Shown piece after piece: positions 17,890 through 27,485 of a DNA stretch of 57,512 nt. How positions within the stretch are numbered: position 1 is the stretch's first letter; every line of letters begins with the position of its first letter. The stretch is taken from NCBI GenBank assembly GCA_030706605.1, contig JAUZOE010000024.1, forward strand, positions 1 to 57,512. Reading direction: 5' to 3'. A program made the position numbers and the translations under genes. The notes under the pieces were generated by a model, which saw only the letters and a list, made by a program, of their open reading frames with translations, ran no database searches and was not told where the DNA came from. The stretch comes from Bacteroidota bacterium. GTDB lineage: Bacteria; Bacteroidota; Bacteroidia; Chitinophagales; Chitinophagaceae.

Positions 17890-19449
17890 ATGATAAAAAG
17901 AAAACTTCATTTATTCCTGTTATTAATTATGGCATATAGCTGCCATCAGAAGGATAACGCACCATCCTCAGTTTCAGAAAAAATTACTCCACCCAATATT
18001 GTTTATATATTAGCTGATGACATGGGATATGGAGATATTTCCACATACAATCCTGAGTCTAAAATATTTACACCAAATATAAATCAACTGGCTTCCGAAG
18101 GAATGCGTTTTACGGATATGCATGCTCCTTCGTCTGTATGTACTCCATCCCGTTATGGTATCCTGACAGGCGATTATTGTTTTAGAAGCCTTCTACCACA
18201 TGGAGCCATAACAGGATATGGCCGGGCGCTGATTCTGCCAGGTCAGGCTACTGTTGCTTCTTTATTGAAACAAAATGATTATTATACGGCTATAATAGGG
18301 AAATGGCACCTGGGGCTGGATTGGGTAGTTAAACCAGGGCATGAATCTGCTTTACAAATTCCCGAAAATGACCCTGGAGGTGTCAGGATGGTAAGAGACA
18401 TGAATCCTGATGATATTGATTTTACCAAGCCACCTACAGATGGGCCTCTCAAACACGGGTTTGATTATTCCTACATTTTACCGGCTTCCCTGGATATGGG
18501 GCCATATTGTTATTTGCAAAATGATACTTTAACAGAACCGATTACCGAAACTACAAAAGGAAATGAACTCAATCCTCCGGGTACCCCGAATTATGCTACC
18601 GGTGCTTTTTGGCGTCCCGGCCCTATGTCGGCTGGCTTTGATTTTAATAATGTATTACCAACATTTACCAATAAGGCTGTTGAATTTATAAAAAACCAGG
18701 AGCATGCTACAAAGCCATTTTTCCTGTATTTTGCTATGCCTGCACCTCATACCCCGTGGTTGCCTTCCAAGGAATTTATAGGCAAATCGAAGGCAGGCTT
18801 ATATGGCGACTATGTAACGGAGGTGGATGCTATGATAGGAAAAGTATTAGCTGCTATTAAAGAAAGTGGGTCTGTTTCTAATACTATAGTTATTGTAACC
18901 AGCGATAATGGCCCTTACTGGCGACCTGCATATATTGAAAAATATAATCACCGCTCAGCTTATATTTTCAGAGGTATGAAGGCTGATGCCTGGGAAGGTG
19001 GACATCGTGTACCTTTTATAGTTAGATGGCCCAATCATATTAAAGCAGGGAGTGTAAGCAATCTTATTTCTACCCTCACCAATTTAATGGCCACTTGTGC
19101 AGATTTGGTTGGAGGAGATAAAAGGGCCGACTCTTCATTTGATAGTTACAGCCTGCTACCGGTTTTACTGCAAAAGCCCGATTCATCTTCCGTGCAAAAA
19201 CCGATCATCAATGAATCATCCGGAGGTTTATACGCTGTTCGTAAAGGCTCATGGAAGCTGATAGAAGGAAGAGGCTCGGGTGGTTTTAGCAAACCGGTAA
19301 CCTACCATCCTAAACCCGGAGAGGCGAAAGGACAATTATATGATATTAAAACAGATCCATCAGAAACCAACAATTTATATCTACAGGATCCAGGTAAAGT
19401 TGACTCATTGAGTCATTTGATGGATAGTATTAAGAATTTGAAACACTAA
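17890..19449 (+). CDS. S1-family sulfatase, lipoprotein
   Basis: The ATG at 17890 is preferred. An upstream TTG at 17875 adds five residues only. The protein of about 519 residues starts with a lipoprotein signal ending IMAYSC, so it is probably tethered to the membrane. NIVYILADDMGYGDIS is the arylsulfatase metal site, and the formylglycine site is CTPSR near residue 84 in SSVCTPSRYGILTGDY. VTSDNGPYWRP and FRGMKADAWEGGHRVPFIVRW are family hallmarks. It is 57 bases downstream of the previous sulfatase and 19 bases before the GH28 gene. It resembles arylsulfatase A/B-like enzymes. Confidence 0.92.
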   Translation: MIKRKLHLFLLLIMAYSCHQKDNAPSSVSEKITPPNIVYILADDMGYGDISTYNPESKIFTPNINQLASEGMRFTDMHAPSSVCTPSRYGILTGDYCFRSLLPHGAITGYGRALILPGQATVASLLKQNDYYTAIIGKWHLGLDWVVKPGHESALQIPENDPGGVRMVRDMNPDDIDFTKPPTDGPLKHGFDYSYILPASLDMGPYCYLQNDTLTEPITETTKGNELNPPGTPNYATGAFWRPGPMSAGFDFNNVLPTFTNKAVEFIKNQEHATKPFFLYFAMPAPHTPWLPSKEFIGKSKAGLYGDYVTEVDAMIGKVLAAIKESGSVSNTIVIVTSDNGPYWRPAYIEKYNHRSAYIFRGMKADAWEGGHRVPFIVRWPNHIKAGSVSNLISTLTNLMATCADLVGGDKRADSSFDSYSLLPVLLQKPDSSSVQKPIINESSGGLYAVRKGSWKLIEGRGSGGFSKPVTYHPKPGEAKGQLYDIKTDPSETNNLYLQDPGKVDSLSHLMDSIKNLKH

Positions 19450-19467
19450 AAATATTAAACTAAAAAA

Positions 19468-21009
19468 ATGAAAGGAATATTATTATTAGTTACGATGTGC
19501 GTTTTAGGTCAACATAATGTGTATTGTCAGAAAAAATATAACATTAAAGATTTTGGCGCAATTGCAGATGGTAAAACATTGAATACAGAAAAGATACAGG
19601 CAGCCATCGATAAAGCAAGTAGTGCCGGAGGAGGACAGGTGGTAGTTCCCGAAGGGAAATTTCTTACAGGAACTATTATATTAAAATCAGGAGTCGATCT
19701 TTATTTATCTCCAAAGGCAGTATTGCTCGGAAGCACTAGCCCTTATGATTACCCGTTTATGAAAGAGGTTTTGGTAAAAGGCAGCAGCAAGGATGCTGAA
19801 TCAATTGGTGCATTAATCGGTGCTAAATCTGCTGACCATATTTCTATTACCGGGCAGGGAACTATTGATGGTCAAGGTCGCAAACTGGCGCTAAACATTG
19901 ACAGCCTTTTTTACGTTGGTCAATTGGATACGATGTATTATAACCTGCGAAGAAAAAGGCCGGGACGTAGACCAGGTGACATTAAATTTGAAAGCTGCGA
20001 GAATGTGACTGTTTCCGGGGTAACTATAAAAAATGCTGCTGGTTGGGTGCAAACTTATGACTTGTGTAAAAATCTTACTATTGATCATATCCGTGTTGAA
20101 AGCGATGCTTATTGGAATAATGATGGAATGGATATTGTTGATTGCTCCAATGTCAGAATTACCCATTGCTTTGTAAACGCCGCCGACGATGGTATTTGCC
20201 TGAAATCTGAACATGCCGGGCATTTAAATGATGGCGTTTATATTGATGATTGTACAGTCAGGTCAAGTGCCAGTGCTGTTAAGTTTGGTACAGCATCTAC
20301 AGGAGGGTTTAAGAATATTGTTATAAAGAATATAAGAGTTTTCGATACTTTCCGTTCTGCAATTGCCATTGAATCGGTTGATGGCGGTATACTCGAAAAT
20401 GTTTTAGTGGATAGCATATTCGCTACCAATACAGGTAATCCTATTTTTATCAGGTTAGGGCATCGTAATGTGGACGGACCTGTTGGAACACTCAAAAACA
20501 TTGTGATTAAAAATATAACTGTAGAAGTGCCTTTTGGCCGTCCTGATGCGAACTATGATCTTCGTGGCCCTGATCTTGATTTTTTTCATAATCCTTTTCC
20601 ATCTTCAATTGTTGGGTTACCCGGCCATCCTGTAGAAAATGTAGTATTAGAAAATATAAGAATCAGTTATCCGGGAAATGGAAATGATGGATTGGCTTTT
20701 CTTCCATTGTTCCGCCTTGCAACCGTACCTGAAAATGAAAAGGGTTATCCTGAATTTTCAATGTTTGGAGAACTACCGGCATGGGGCTTTTATGTGCGTC
20801 ACGTAAGTGGGTTAACAATGAAAAATATTTCTATAACTGCGCGGGCAAAAGATTACAGGCCCGGTTGTGTTTTTGATGATGTAAATGGCTTAACCCTTGA
20901 TCAATGGAAAGTGAGGGAAGATGGTGATGCCGGTCAACAATATATTTTAAAAGATGTAACGAATACTCATCTAAATGTGGATGAAACCCTCGTGAAAACT
21001 ATTCACTAA
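19468..21009 (+). CDS. GH28-family glycoside hydrolase
   Basis: This 513-residue secreted right-handed beta-helix enzyme has a signal peptide ending near VYCQ. It opens with YNIKDFGAIADGKT, the usual GH28 N-terminus. Conserved acidic residues are seen in NNDGMDI (D219) and NAADDGICLKS (D240, D241). The region that normally holds the catalytic GHG histidine reads VKFGTASTGGFKN here, so the canonical histidine is missing. GH28 enzymes cleave polygalacturonan or rhamnogalacturonan, and this member may act on a different uronide. It is followed after 11 bases by the PhoD-like gene. Confidence 0.85.
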   Translation: MKGILLLVTMCVLGQHNVYCQKKYNIKDFGAIADGKTLNTEKIQAAIDKASSAGGGQVVVPEGKFLTGTIILKSGVDLYLSPKAVLLGSTSPYDYPFMKEVLVKGSSKDAESIGALIGAKSADHISITGQGTIDGQGRKLALNIDSLFYVGQLDTMYYNLRRKRPGRRPGDIKFESCENVTVSGVTIKNAAGWVQTYDLCKNLTIDHIRVESDAYWNNDGMDIVDCSNVRITHCFVNAADDGICLKSEHAGHLNDGVYIDDCTVRSSASAVKFGTASTGGFKNIVIKNIRVFDTFRSAIAIESVDGGILENVLVDSIFATNTGNPIFIRLGHRNVDGPVGTLKNIVIKNITVEVPFGRPDANYDLRGPDLDFFHNPFPSSIVGLPGHPVENVVLENIRISYPGNGNDGLAFLPLFRLATVPENEKGYPEFSMFGELPAWGFYVRHVSGLTMKNISITARAKDYRPGCVFDDVNGLTLDQWKVREDGDAGQQYILKDVTNTHLNVDETLVKTIH

Positions 21010-21020
21010 ACCTTAATATT

Positions 21021-22550
21021 ATGTCAGGTAGAAGAAAATTTATCAAAGAAGTATCTCTTGCTTCAGCTACTATGGCTATTAGCTTGAAAGGAAACAGCAA
21101 TTCTTTTCCTTTTAATTTGTGGGGAAATAACCAGGGTCCCCACATGGCAACAGGTCTTAAGATAGGGGAGGTTAGCGATACTCAAGCTATTATTTGGGCG
21201 CGGTTAACCAAGAATTCTGCGAGGGTAAGTGATGATGCACCTGAGCCGACCATCTTGTATAAAAACGGGAAGACTGGTATTTTTGAACATAAAGGAAATA
21301 AAGACTCCCGTCCCGACCGGGAACCCAAAGTAGAATATCCGCAGGGGATTGATGTAAATACTATCGCAGGTGCCGTTCCTGCTGCGCCTGGGGAAGTCCG
21401 TGTTCGCTGGAAAGCAGAAAATGAAAGTAATTGGCAATCGTCATCATGGCAGGCTGTTAACCTGGAACAGGATTCTGTAAGCCAGTTTATTTTGAAAAAT
21501 TTGACACCGGCAAAAAAATATGACGTAAAAGTAGAAGCGCGTTCATCTGGTGGTAACGCTGCTTCATCAACTTTAAACGGAATATTTAAGACCGCTCCTG
21601 CAAAAACGGAACAGGCTGGCATTAAATTTATGGTGGTTACCTGCCAGGAATACCATGACCGGGATTATGGCAGCAAAGGATTTAAAATATATGAATCGAT
21701 GCTTCGGCAGCAACCTGATTTTTTTGTGCACACAGGAGACATTGTTTATTATGACCAACAGGCAAAAAACCTGGCATTGGCAAGGTGGCATTGGCAGCGC
21801 ATGTACAGTTTTCCCACTCTTGTAGAATTTCATAAGCAGATACCCAGTTATTTTATGAAAGATGATCATGATACATGGATGAACGATTGTTGGCCTGAAA
21901 TGCAAACGAAATTTATGGGTGATTTTACATTTAAACAAGGGCAACAACTATTTCTTGACCAGGTTCCTATGGGCGATAAAACGTATCGCACTTTTCGTTG
22001 GGGTAAAGATTTGCAAATCTGGTTGGTAGAAGGCCGTGATTTTAGAAGTCCCAATCTTATGCCTGACGGACCGGATAAAACTATTTGGGGCAAAGAACAA
22101 ATCGAATGGTTTAAAAATACAGTAGAGGCCTCAGATGCAACATTTAAAATCCTAATCAGTCAGACTCCAATTGTTGGTCCAGACAGGCCACAGAAAAAAG
22201 ATAATCTTTCCAATAAAGTCTTTTATCATGAAGGAGAGATGTTGCGAAAATATATTCAGCAGCAGCCTAACATGCATATTGTAAACGGAGACCGGCACTG
22301 GCAATATGCATCAAGAGATCCGGAGACAGGGCTTTTGGAATTTAGTTGTGGGCCAGCCAGTAATGAACATGCAGGTGGATGGAAAAAAGGCGACGTGAAA
22401 CTCCAGGAATTGTACCTGCAGGTAATTGGTGGTTATCTTGAGGTGGAGGTAAAAAGGAAAGGGAACCAGCCTGTAATAGTCTTTAGCCATCATGATGTTG
22501 ATGGAAATGTCGTTTATCAATATGAACAATATGCTTCGGGGCAGTATTAA
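21021..22550 (+). CDS. PhoD-like metallophosphatase
   Basis: This 509-residue protein begins MSGRRKFIKE, a twin-arginine-type export motif followed by a short hydrophobic stretch. An N-terminal fibronectin-like domain (about 40-190) with WARLTKNSARV precedes the PhoD metallophosphatase domain. Metal ligands are in VHTGDIVYY (D240), MKDDHDTWMND (D281-D284) and the late VNGDRHWQY. PhoD enzymes are alkaline phosphatases or phosphodiesterases that act on the outside of the cell. Its place inside a sulfatase/lyase operon suggests it removes phosphate, or possibly another ester, from the same polymer. That role is inference. Confidence 0.87.
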   Translation: MSGRRKFIKEVSLASATMAISLKGNSNSFPFNLWGNNQGPHMATGLKIGEVSDTQAIIWARLTKNSARVSDDAPEPTILYKNGKTGIFEHKGNKDSRPDREPKVEYPQGIDVNTIAGAVPAAPGEVRVRWKAENESNWQSSSWQAVNLEQDSVSQFILKNLTPAKKYDVKVEARSSGGNAASSTLNGIFKTAPAKTEQAGIKFMVVTCQEYHDRDYGSKGFKIYESMLRQQPDFFVHTGDIVYYDQQAKNLALARWHWQRMYSFPTLVEFHKQIPSYFMKDDHDTWMNDCWPEMQTKFMGDFTFKQGQQLFLDQVPMGDKTYRTFRWGKDLQIWLVEGRDFRSPNLMPDGPDKTIWGKEQIEWFKNTVEASDATFKILISQTPIVGPDRPQKKDNLSNKVFYHEGEMLRKYIQQQPNMHIVNGDRHWQYASRDPETGLLEFSCGPASNEHAGGWKKGDVKLQELYLQVIGGYLEVEVKRKGNQPVIVFSHHDVDGNVVYQYEQYASGQY

Positions 22551-22588
22551 TTAGTCGATAGACTATTTTTCTTTTAAAAAATTTATTT

Positions 22589-24637
22589 ATGAAATTATCG
22601 CACCATAAATTGAATGCATTCAGGTTGGCATTTACCCTTACTTTTTTATTGGCCTGCCAAATGTTGTTTGCAGGTCATTTGCAAGAAAAGTATATCATCT
22701 ATCATGGTAAAAATGCCAATTCCACCGAGTTGGCTGTTTGCGATGATTTGAAAAATGATATAGAAAATGTAACCGGGCAGAAGGTGATTGTTTTGCCTGA
22801 ACCTGGGAAAATCAATGGTGAAGAAAATTATTTTTTAGTAGGAACATCTACATCGAGTGCGCTCATTCACCAAATGGCAGAAAAAAATACGATTCAATGG
22901 GATAATGAAAAAATGGGCGCCCGTGGAGGTGTGATACAATATGTAAAACTCGGCAAGGCAGATATCATCGTACTTGCCGGTACTACGGTAGAAGGGGAGC
23001 AAAATACAGTGTACGAATATTCTAAAACAGAACTTGGAATAGATCCTTTGAGTTATTGGACAGGTTACAAACCTAAAAAGAAAAATGAAAGAGACCTTTA
23101 TAATGTGAGCAGCCGTATTGTGCCATCATCAGAGGTTCCCGTTATTTGTTATTTTGAAAATGATGTGGACGAATTAGCCAATATGAAAAAACCTTACCTG
23201 GAATATGATATGGAAACATGGAAGGGAATGGTGAACTCCCTAAGACGCATACACTATAATGCCATCCAGTTATTTGATATGTTGGGAAGAGCAGAATTCT
23301 TTACGCGTGAACCTTATAAAAAACTGCGGCCAAATTATCATACCAATCTTAAGCTGGTGGACAGCCTGATTGATTATGCGCATTTAAAAGGCATGAAAAT
23401 TCAGATTGATTTAAGCCCGGGGTATGAAATGCGGTCACTAACTGACAGAGAAGCCCTATGCTGGACCCAGTATAGACAAAAATGGATTGATACGTGGGTT
23501 TATTACCTTACACAGACGCCTTTAGGCAAAGCTGATATATTTTCTTTACGTCCCCGAAACCAGGTTTGGGACAAAGCTTATGTAAGTAGCTGCGGAGAAA
23601 ATAAGGCAGAGGTATTTAATGAAGTATATGCAGCCCTGGACAGTATTTTGAATATTTATAAACCCAATGCAGAAAAATTATGCATTTGTTACGATGATGG
23701 TATGGAGATGTTTAATGATGGATTTAATCCACCTAAAGATTTTACCGTTGTTTGGGCAGATGATGGATATTGTGATTTTAGTACGCTTCCCGTTAGTACA
23801 AAAGGGTACAATTTTGGCACATATATGCATGCAGGATTCTGGAAAAACCATACGGTTCATGACCCTTACCCTGAGAAAATAGATTCGGTGATGAGCTTTA
23901 TGGCCAATAAATTTCATGCAACGAATTACATCGATGTAAATGGACAAACTTTCAGACCATTTTTACTCAACCTTGAAGCATTTGGTCAATGGGCATATAA
24001 TCCGTCAGAATTTAACGGACGTAGTTTTTATAAAAATTGGTGTAGTTATTATTTTGGAAGTGCTGGAGTACCTTTTGCAATAGCTTCCATGAAAGCATTG
24101 CACCAGGCTCAGTTTGGCCGAAACGGGTATGTGCAAAATTTATCTGAAATAAAAAGACTCATCGCTTTTCTACAGGAAGAAAATAAGATTAGCCAGGCTG
24201 GAAATAAAAACGCTCTTAATAATAAAAATCAATTTTCTGATTTACCGTTGCGAAGCAGGTGGGTAAAAATTGCACTGAAAGAAGCTGAAAACGGTTTAGC
24301 TAAAACGAAGGACCAGGCTGACTTTTATTATGATTATATTTATTTGCCTGCCTTGATGTACAGCCAGCTTTTAGAATTTGAAAATACATTACTGGATGCT
24401 GCCCGGCTAAAAATTGCCTATATGACAAATGATCATCCAAAAGACAGTCTTTACAAAGCAAAAGAATTGATGATAAAAGCTTCAACGCAATTAAAAACTA
24501 TTTATAAAACATGTCTTGCCGGGGATATAAATCCGAAATGGGCAACCTGGTACGATCCTGCAAAACGCAGGCCCAATAATGGTTTTCCTACTTTGGATAT
24601 GATTGCATCTATCCTGGTAAATTTGAATAAAATGTAA
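22589..24637 (+). CDS. GH115-related secreted glycoside hydrolase
   Basis: This 682-residue protein has a signal peptide (about 1-29). The N-terminal domain (35-160) resembles the N-domain of GH67/GH115/GH20 enzymes (ENYFLVGTSTSSALI, VYEYSKTELGIDPLSYWTG). A predicted barrel (about 180-480) carries VWADDGYCDF (388-397), similar to the WADDNYGYIRRLP element of GH115 alpha-glucuronidases. NDVDEL (191-196) is a possible second acidic element. It is shorter than typical GH115 proteins and lacks several of their signatures, so it may form a separate family. It lies 38 bases after the phosphatase gene and 25 before the next sulfatase. Alpha-glucuronidase activity is plausible but unproven. Confidence 0.5.
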   Translation: MKLSHHKLNAFRLAFTLTFLLACQMLFAGHLQEKYIIYHGKNANSTELAVCDDLKNDIENVTGQKVIVLPEPGKINGEENYFLVGTSTSSALIHQMAEKNTIQWDNEKMGARGGVIQYVKLGKADIIVLAGTTVEGEQNTVYEYSKTELGIDPLSYWTGYKPKKKNERDLYNVSSRIVPSSEVPVICYFENDVDELANMKKPYLEYDMETWKGMVNSLRRIHYNAIQLFDMLGRAEFFTREPYKKLRPNYHTNLKLVDSLIDYAHLKGMKIQIDLSPGYEMRSLTDREALCWTQYRQKWIDTWVYYLTQTPLGKADIFSLRPRNQVWDKAYVSSCGENKAEVFNEVYAALDSILNIYKPNAEKLCICYDDGMEMFNDGFNPPKDFTVVWADDGYCDFSTLPVSTKGYNFGTYMHAGFWKNHTVHDPYPEKIDSVMSFMANKFHATNYIDVNGQTFRPFLLNLEAFGQWAYNPSEFNGRSFYKNWCSYYFGSAGVPFAIASMKALHQAQFGRNGYVQNLSEIKRLIAFLQEENKISQAGNKNALNNKNQFSDLPLRSRWVKIALKEAENGLAKTKDQADFYYDYIYLPALMYSQLLEFENTLLDAARLKIAYMTNDHPKDSLYKAKELMIKASTQLKTIYKTCLAGDINPKWATWYDPAKRRPNNGFPTLDMIASILVNLNKM

Positions 24638-24662
24638 AAGAAACAATGAATACTATTCATTT

Positions 24663-26276
24663 ATGAAAAACTATTATTTCTTACTAATCATTCTTTTCCT
24701 GACAGGTACCGGCTATAAAAATATGCCAATACATAGGCAGCCTCCGGGGCGTCCGAATATTGTAATTATTATGGCGGATGATATGGGCTTTTCAGATATT
24801 GGCTGCTATGGCAGTGAAATTCATACGCCGAATATAGATCGTCTTGCCAAAGAAGGCTTACGATTTACCGAGATGTATAATAATGCTTTTTGTTCGCCAA
24901 CGAGAGCATCGTTGATGACCGGTCTCTTCCCTCATGAAGCTGGGATGGGAGCTCTTGCTGACGCAAAAAACCGTCCACCTGGTGCGTATGAAGGTTATTT
25001 GAATTACCAATGTGTAACTATTGCAGAAATATTAGATCAATATGGTTATTATACTGCTTTAACAGGTAAATGGCATTTAGGAGAATTGAGACCTCATTGG
25101 CCTACTGATAGAGGATTTGATAATTATTTTGGACTCATCAGCGGTGCAGCAAATTATTTTGACATCAAAAAAACTAAAGCGCCAAATGTAGTTCGCCACA
25201 TGGCATTGAATGATCAGCCGTACACTCCGCCCGATTCGGGATTTTATATGACCAATGCAATTACCGATTACGCTGTAAAAATTCTCAATGAACAAAAGCA
25301 ACAGGAGAAACCATACTTTCTTTATGTTGCTTACACAGCGCCTCATTGGCCATTGCATGCGCTGCCGGAAGATATAGCCAAGTATAAAGGGAAATATAGC
25401 TTAGGTTGGGATTCATTAAGAGTGGAGCGGTATAAAAAACAACTTGCAATGGGTCTTTTTAAAAACAAGGTGAAATTATCTCCAAGAGATAGTGAAGTGC
25501 AGGCATGGAACGATCTTTCCCCTAAGCAAAAAAAAGACATGGCAGCAAAGATGGAAATTTATGCAGCGCAGATTGATCGTATGGACCAGGGTATTGGAAA
25601 AATTCTTGATGCAATAGAGGCCACGGGTAAAAAAGATAATACAATCGTAATCTTCTTATCTGATAATGGGGCATGCGCAGAAGGTGGAATCTGGGGTTTT
25701 GATAACAGGAAAAACGGTCTTCCTCCCGGTGGAGTTGATTCTTATATGAGTTATGGCCAGTCATGGGCAAATGCAAGTAACACGCCTTTCCGGTATTATA
25801 AAAAATGGCTTCATGAAGGTGGTATCTCAACTCCATTGATTGTTCGCTGGCCTGCTAAAATTGCAGCGCAGAGAGATGGAAAGTTTGTTAACCAGGTTTG
25901 TCATTTAGTGGATATTGTTCCTACCATTCTTGATGTTACCGGCGCTAAATATCCGAAAGAGTATAAAGGCAATAAAATTCAACCATTGGATGGACAAAGT
26001 CTTTTACCTGAAATAAAAAAAGGACAATTGCAGCCACACAAACCTTTGTATTGGGCTGTGAATGGACATAAAGCCATATTGGTTGAAAAATATAAACTCG
26101 ATGCTATCGCGGACAATGCTCCCTGGGAATTATATGATATAGAAAAAGACAGATCTGAACTGAACAATTTAGCAAGTAAATATCCAACTAAAGTAAAAGA
26201 ATTAGCTGCTATGTGGAATGCATGGGCTGAAAGGGTAGGAGTATTTAAAGACCGGCCACCGCTTGCTAAAGAATAA
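24663..26276 (+). CDS. S1-family sulfatase (arylsulfatase A-like)
   Basis: This 537-residue secreted sulfatase has an N-terminal signal segment. NIVIIMADDMGFSDIGCYG holds the metal-site aspartates, and the formylglycine site is CSPTR (C77) in NNAFCSPTRASLMTG. FLSDNGACAEGG supplies the second aspartate/asparagine pair, and GGISTPLIVRWP is a late family motif. It is longer in the middle than the other four, with an insertion around 255-300 rich in charged residues. It precedes the FGE gene by 81 bases. Five sulfatases with different flanking residues suggest several sulfate positions on one polymer. Confidence 0.93.
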   Translation: MKNYYFLLIILFLTGTGYKNMPIHRQPPGRPNIVIIMADDMGFSDIGCYGSEIHTPNIDRLAKEGLRFTEMYNNAFCSPTRASLMTGLFPHEAGMGALADAKNRPPGAYEGYLNYQCVTIAEILDQYGYYTALTGKWHLGELRPHWPTDRGFDNYFGLISGAANYFDIKKTKAPNVVRHMALNDQPYTPPDSGFYMTNAITDYAVKILNEQKQQEKPYFLYVAYTAPHWPLHALPEDIAKYKGKYSLGWDSLRVERYKKQLAMGLFKNKVKLSPRDSEVQAWNDLSPKQKKDMAAKMEIYAAQIDRMDQGIGKILDAIEATGKKDNTIVIFLSDNGACAEGGIWGFDNRKNGLPPGGVDSYMSYGQSWANASNTPFRYYKKWLHEGGISTPLIVRWPAKIAAQRDGKFVNQVCHLVDIVPTILDVTGAKYPKEYKGNKIQPLDGQSLLPEIKKGQLQPHKPLYWAVNGHKAILVEKYKLDAIADNAPWELYDIEKDRSELNNLASKYPTKVKELAAMWNAWAERVGVFKDRPPLAKE

Positions 26277-26357
26277 TTTTTTGTTTAAAAAATTTATTCA
26301 AAGAGCAGGAAGTAAATTGATGGTTACTTTTGAAAAATAACTTATTTGTGTATCTTG

Positions 26358-27485
26358 ATGAGAGTGAAAAGCAGGAGAAATATTTTTTTTATTGTTCTGA
26401 TAATTTGCAGTAGCAAAATTATTTCTTGTAACAATTCTGATAAGAAGAAAATAGTTACAGGTAATGATGATACTACTTCCTGTCATACTAATATTCCGTC
26501 ACGCTTTGGTGTTGCAATAAATGATTCTTCTTCGATAAAAGAAGGAAAGGTTTCTCATGATGGTATGGTTTGGATTCCCTCAGGAGAATTTATGATGGGG
26601 AGCAGTGATGATGAAGGGCGATCAGATGAATACCCGGCGCATGAAGTGAAACTTTCGGGATATTGGATAGATGTTCATGAAGTGACCAATGCACAGTTTA
26701 AAAAATTTGTGGAAGCTACCGGTTATGTTACTACAGCAGAAAAAGCGCCTGATTGGGAAGACCTGAAAAAGCAATTGCCAGCAGGGACTCCCAAACCGGC
26801 AGATAGCCTTTTGGTTGCAGCTTCATTGGTTTTCACTCCGCCCAATCACCCGGTTCCTTTGGATAATGCGGCAGCATGGTGGAGTTGGAAAAAAGGTGCT
26901 GACTGGCAACATCCTGAAGGACCTGGAAGTTCTATCATTGGGAAAGATAATTACCCGGTTATACAGGTTTCGTGGGACGATGCCAAGGCTTTCGCGAAAT
27001 GGGCAGGTAAGCGGTTACCCTCTGAAGCAGAATGGGAATATGCAGCAAGAGGTGGCCTTGAAGATGAACCTTATTCATGGGGGAATGAGCCAGTAGAACA
27101 AGGAAAACCCAAGGCTAATACCTGGCAGGGAAGTTTTCCTAATTACAACAATGACTGGGATGGATTTAAAGGCCTGGCTCCTGTGGAATCATTTGCACCT
27201 AATCATTATAAATTATACGACATGGCCGGTAATGTTTGGGAATGGTGCAATGATTGGTATTCTCCCGATTATTATGCCACATTATCCGGAAAAACGACTG
27301 TAAATCCTGCAGGTCCAGAAAAAAGTTATGATCCGATGGAACCTACTGTTCCTAAAAAAGTAACGAGAGGTGGATCATTTATGTGTAATGCATCTTACTG
27401 TAAAGGTTACAGGGTTTCTTCAAGGATGAAAAGCTCTCCCGACACAGGTTTGGAAAACGTTGGATTCCGGTGTGTCGCTAATTGA
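26358..27485 (+). CDS. Formylglycine-generating enzyme (sulfatase modifying factor), lipoprotein
   Basis: The ATG at 26358 is preferred over the in-frame TTG 12 bases upstream. The 375-residue protein has a lipoprotein signal ending IISC (C24) and one FGE-sulfatase domain (about 65-372). Characteristic segments are WIPSGEFMMGSSDDEGRSDE, KRLPSEAEWEYAARGG and YDMAGNVWEWCNDWY. The two copper-binding cysteines of FGE are present in FMCNASYCKGYRVSSR (C343 and C348, spacing five). The enzyme converts the CxPxR cysteine of S1 sulfatases to formylglycine using O2. Being predicted to be anchored outside the cytoplasm, it would act on exported sulfatases. It ends the long plus-strand run. Confidence 0.93.
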   Translation: MRVKSRRNIFFIVLIICSSKIISCNNSDKKKIVTGNDDTTSCHTNIPSRFGVAINDSSSIKEGKVSHDGMVWIPSGEFMMGSSDDEGRSDEYPAHEVKLSGYWIDVHEVTNAQFKKFVEATGYVTTAEKAPDWEDLKKQLPAGTPKPADSLLVAASLVFTPPNHPVPLDNAAAWWSWKKGADWQHPEGPGSSIIGKDNYPVIQVSWDDAKAFAKWAGKRLPSEAEWEYAARGGLEDEPYSWGNEPVEQGKPKANTWQGSFPNYNNDWDGFKGLAPVESFAPNHYKLYDMAGNVWEWCNDWYSPDYYATLSGKTTVNPAGPEKSYDPMEPTVPKKVTRGGSFMCNASYCKGYRVSSRMKSSPDTGLENVGFRCVAN

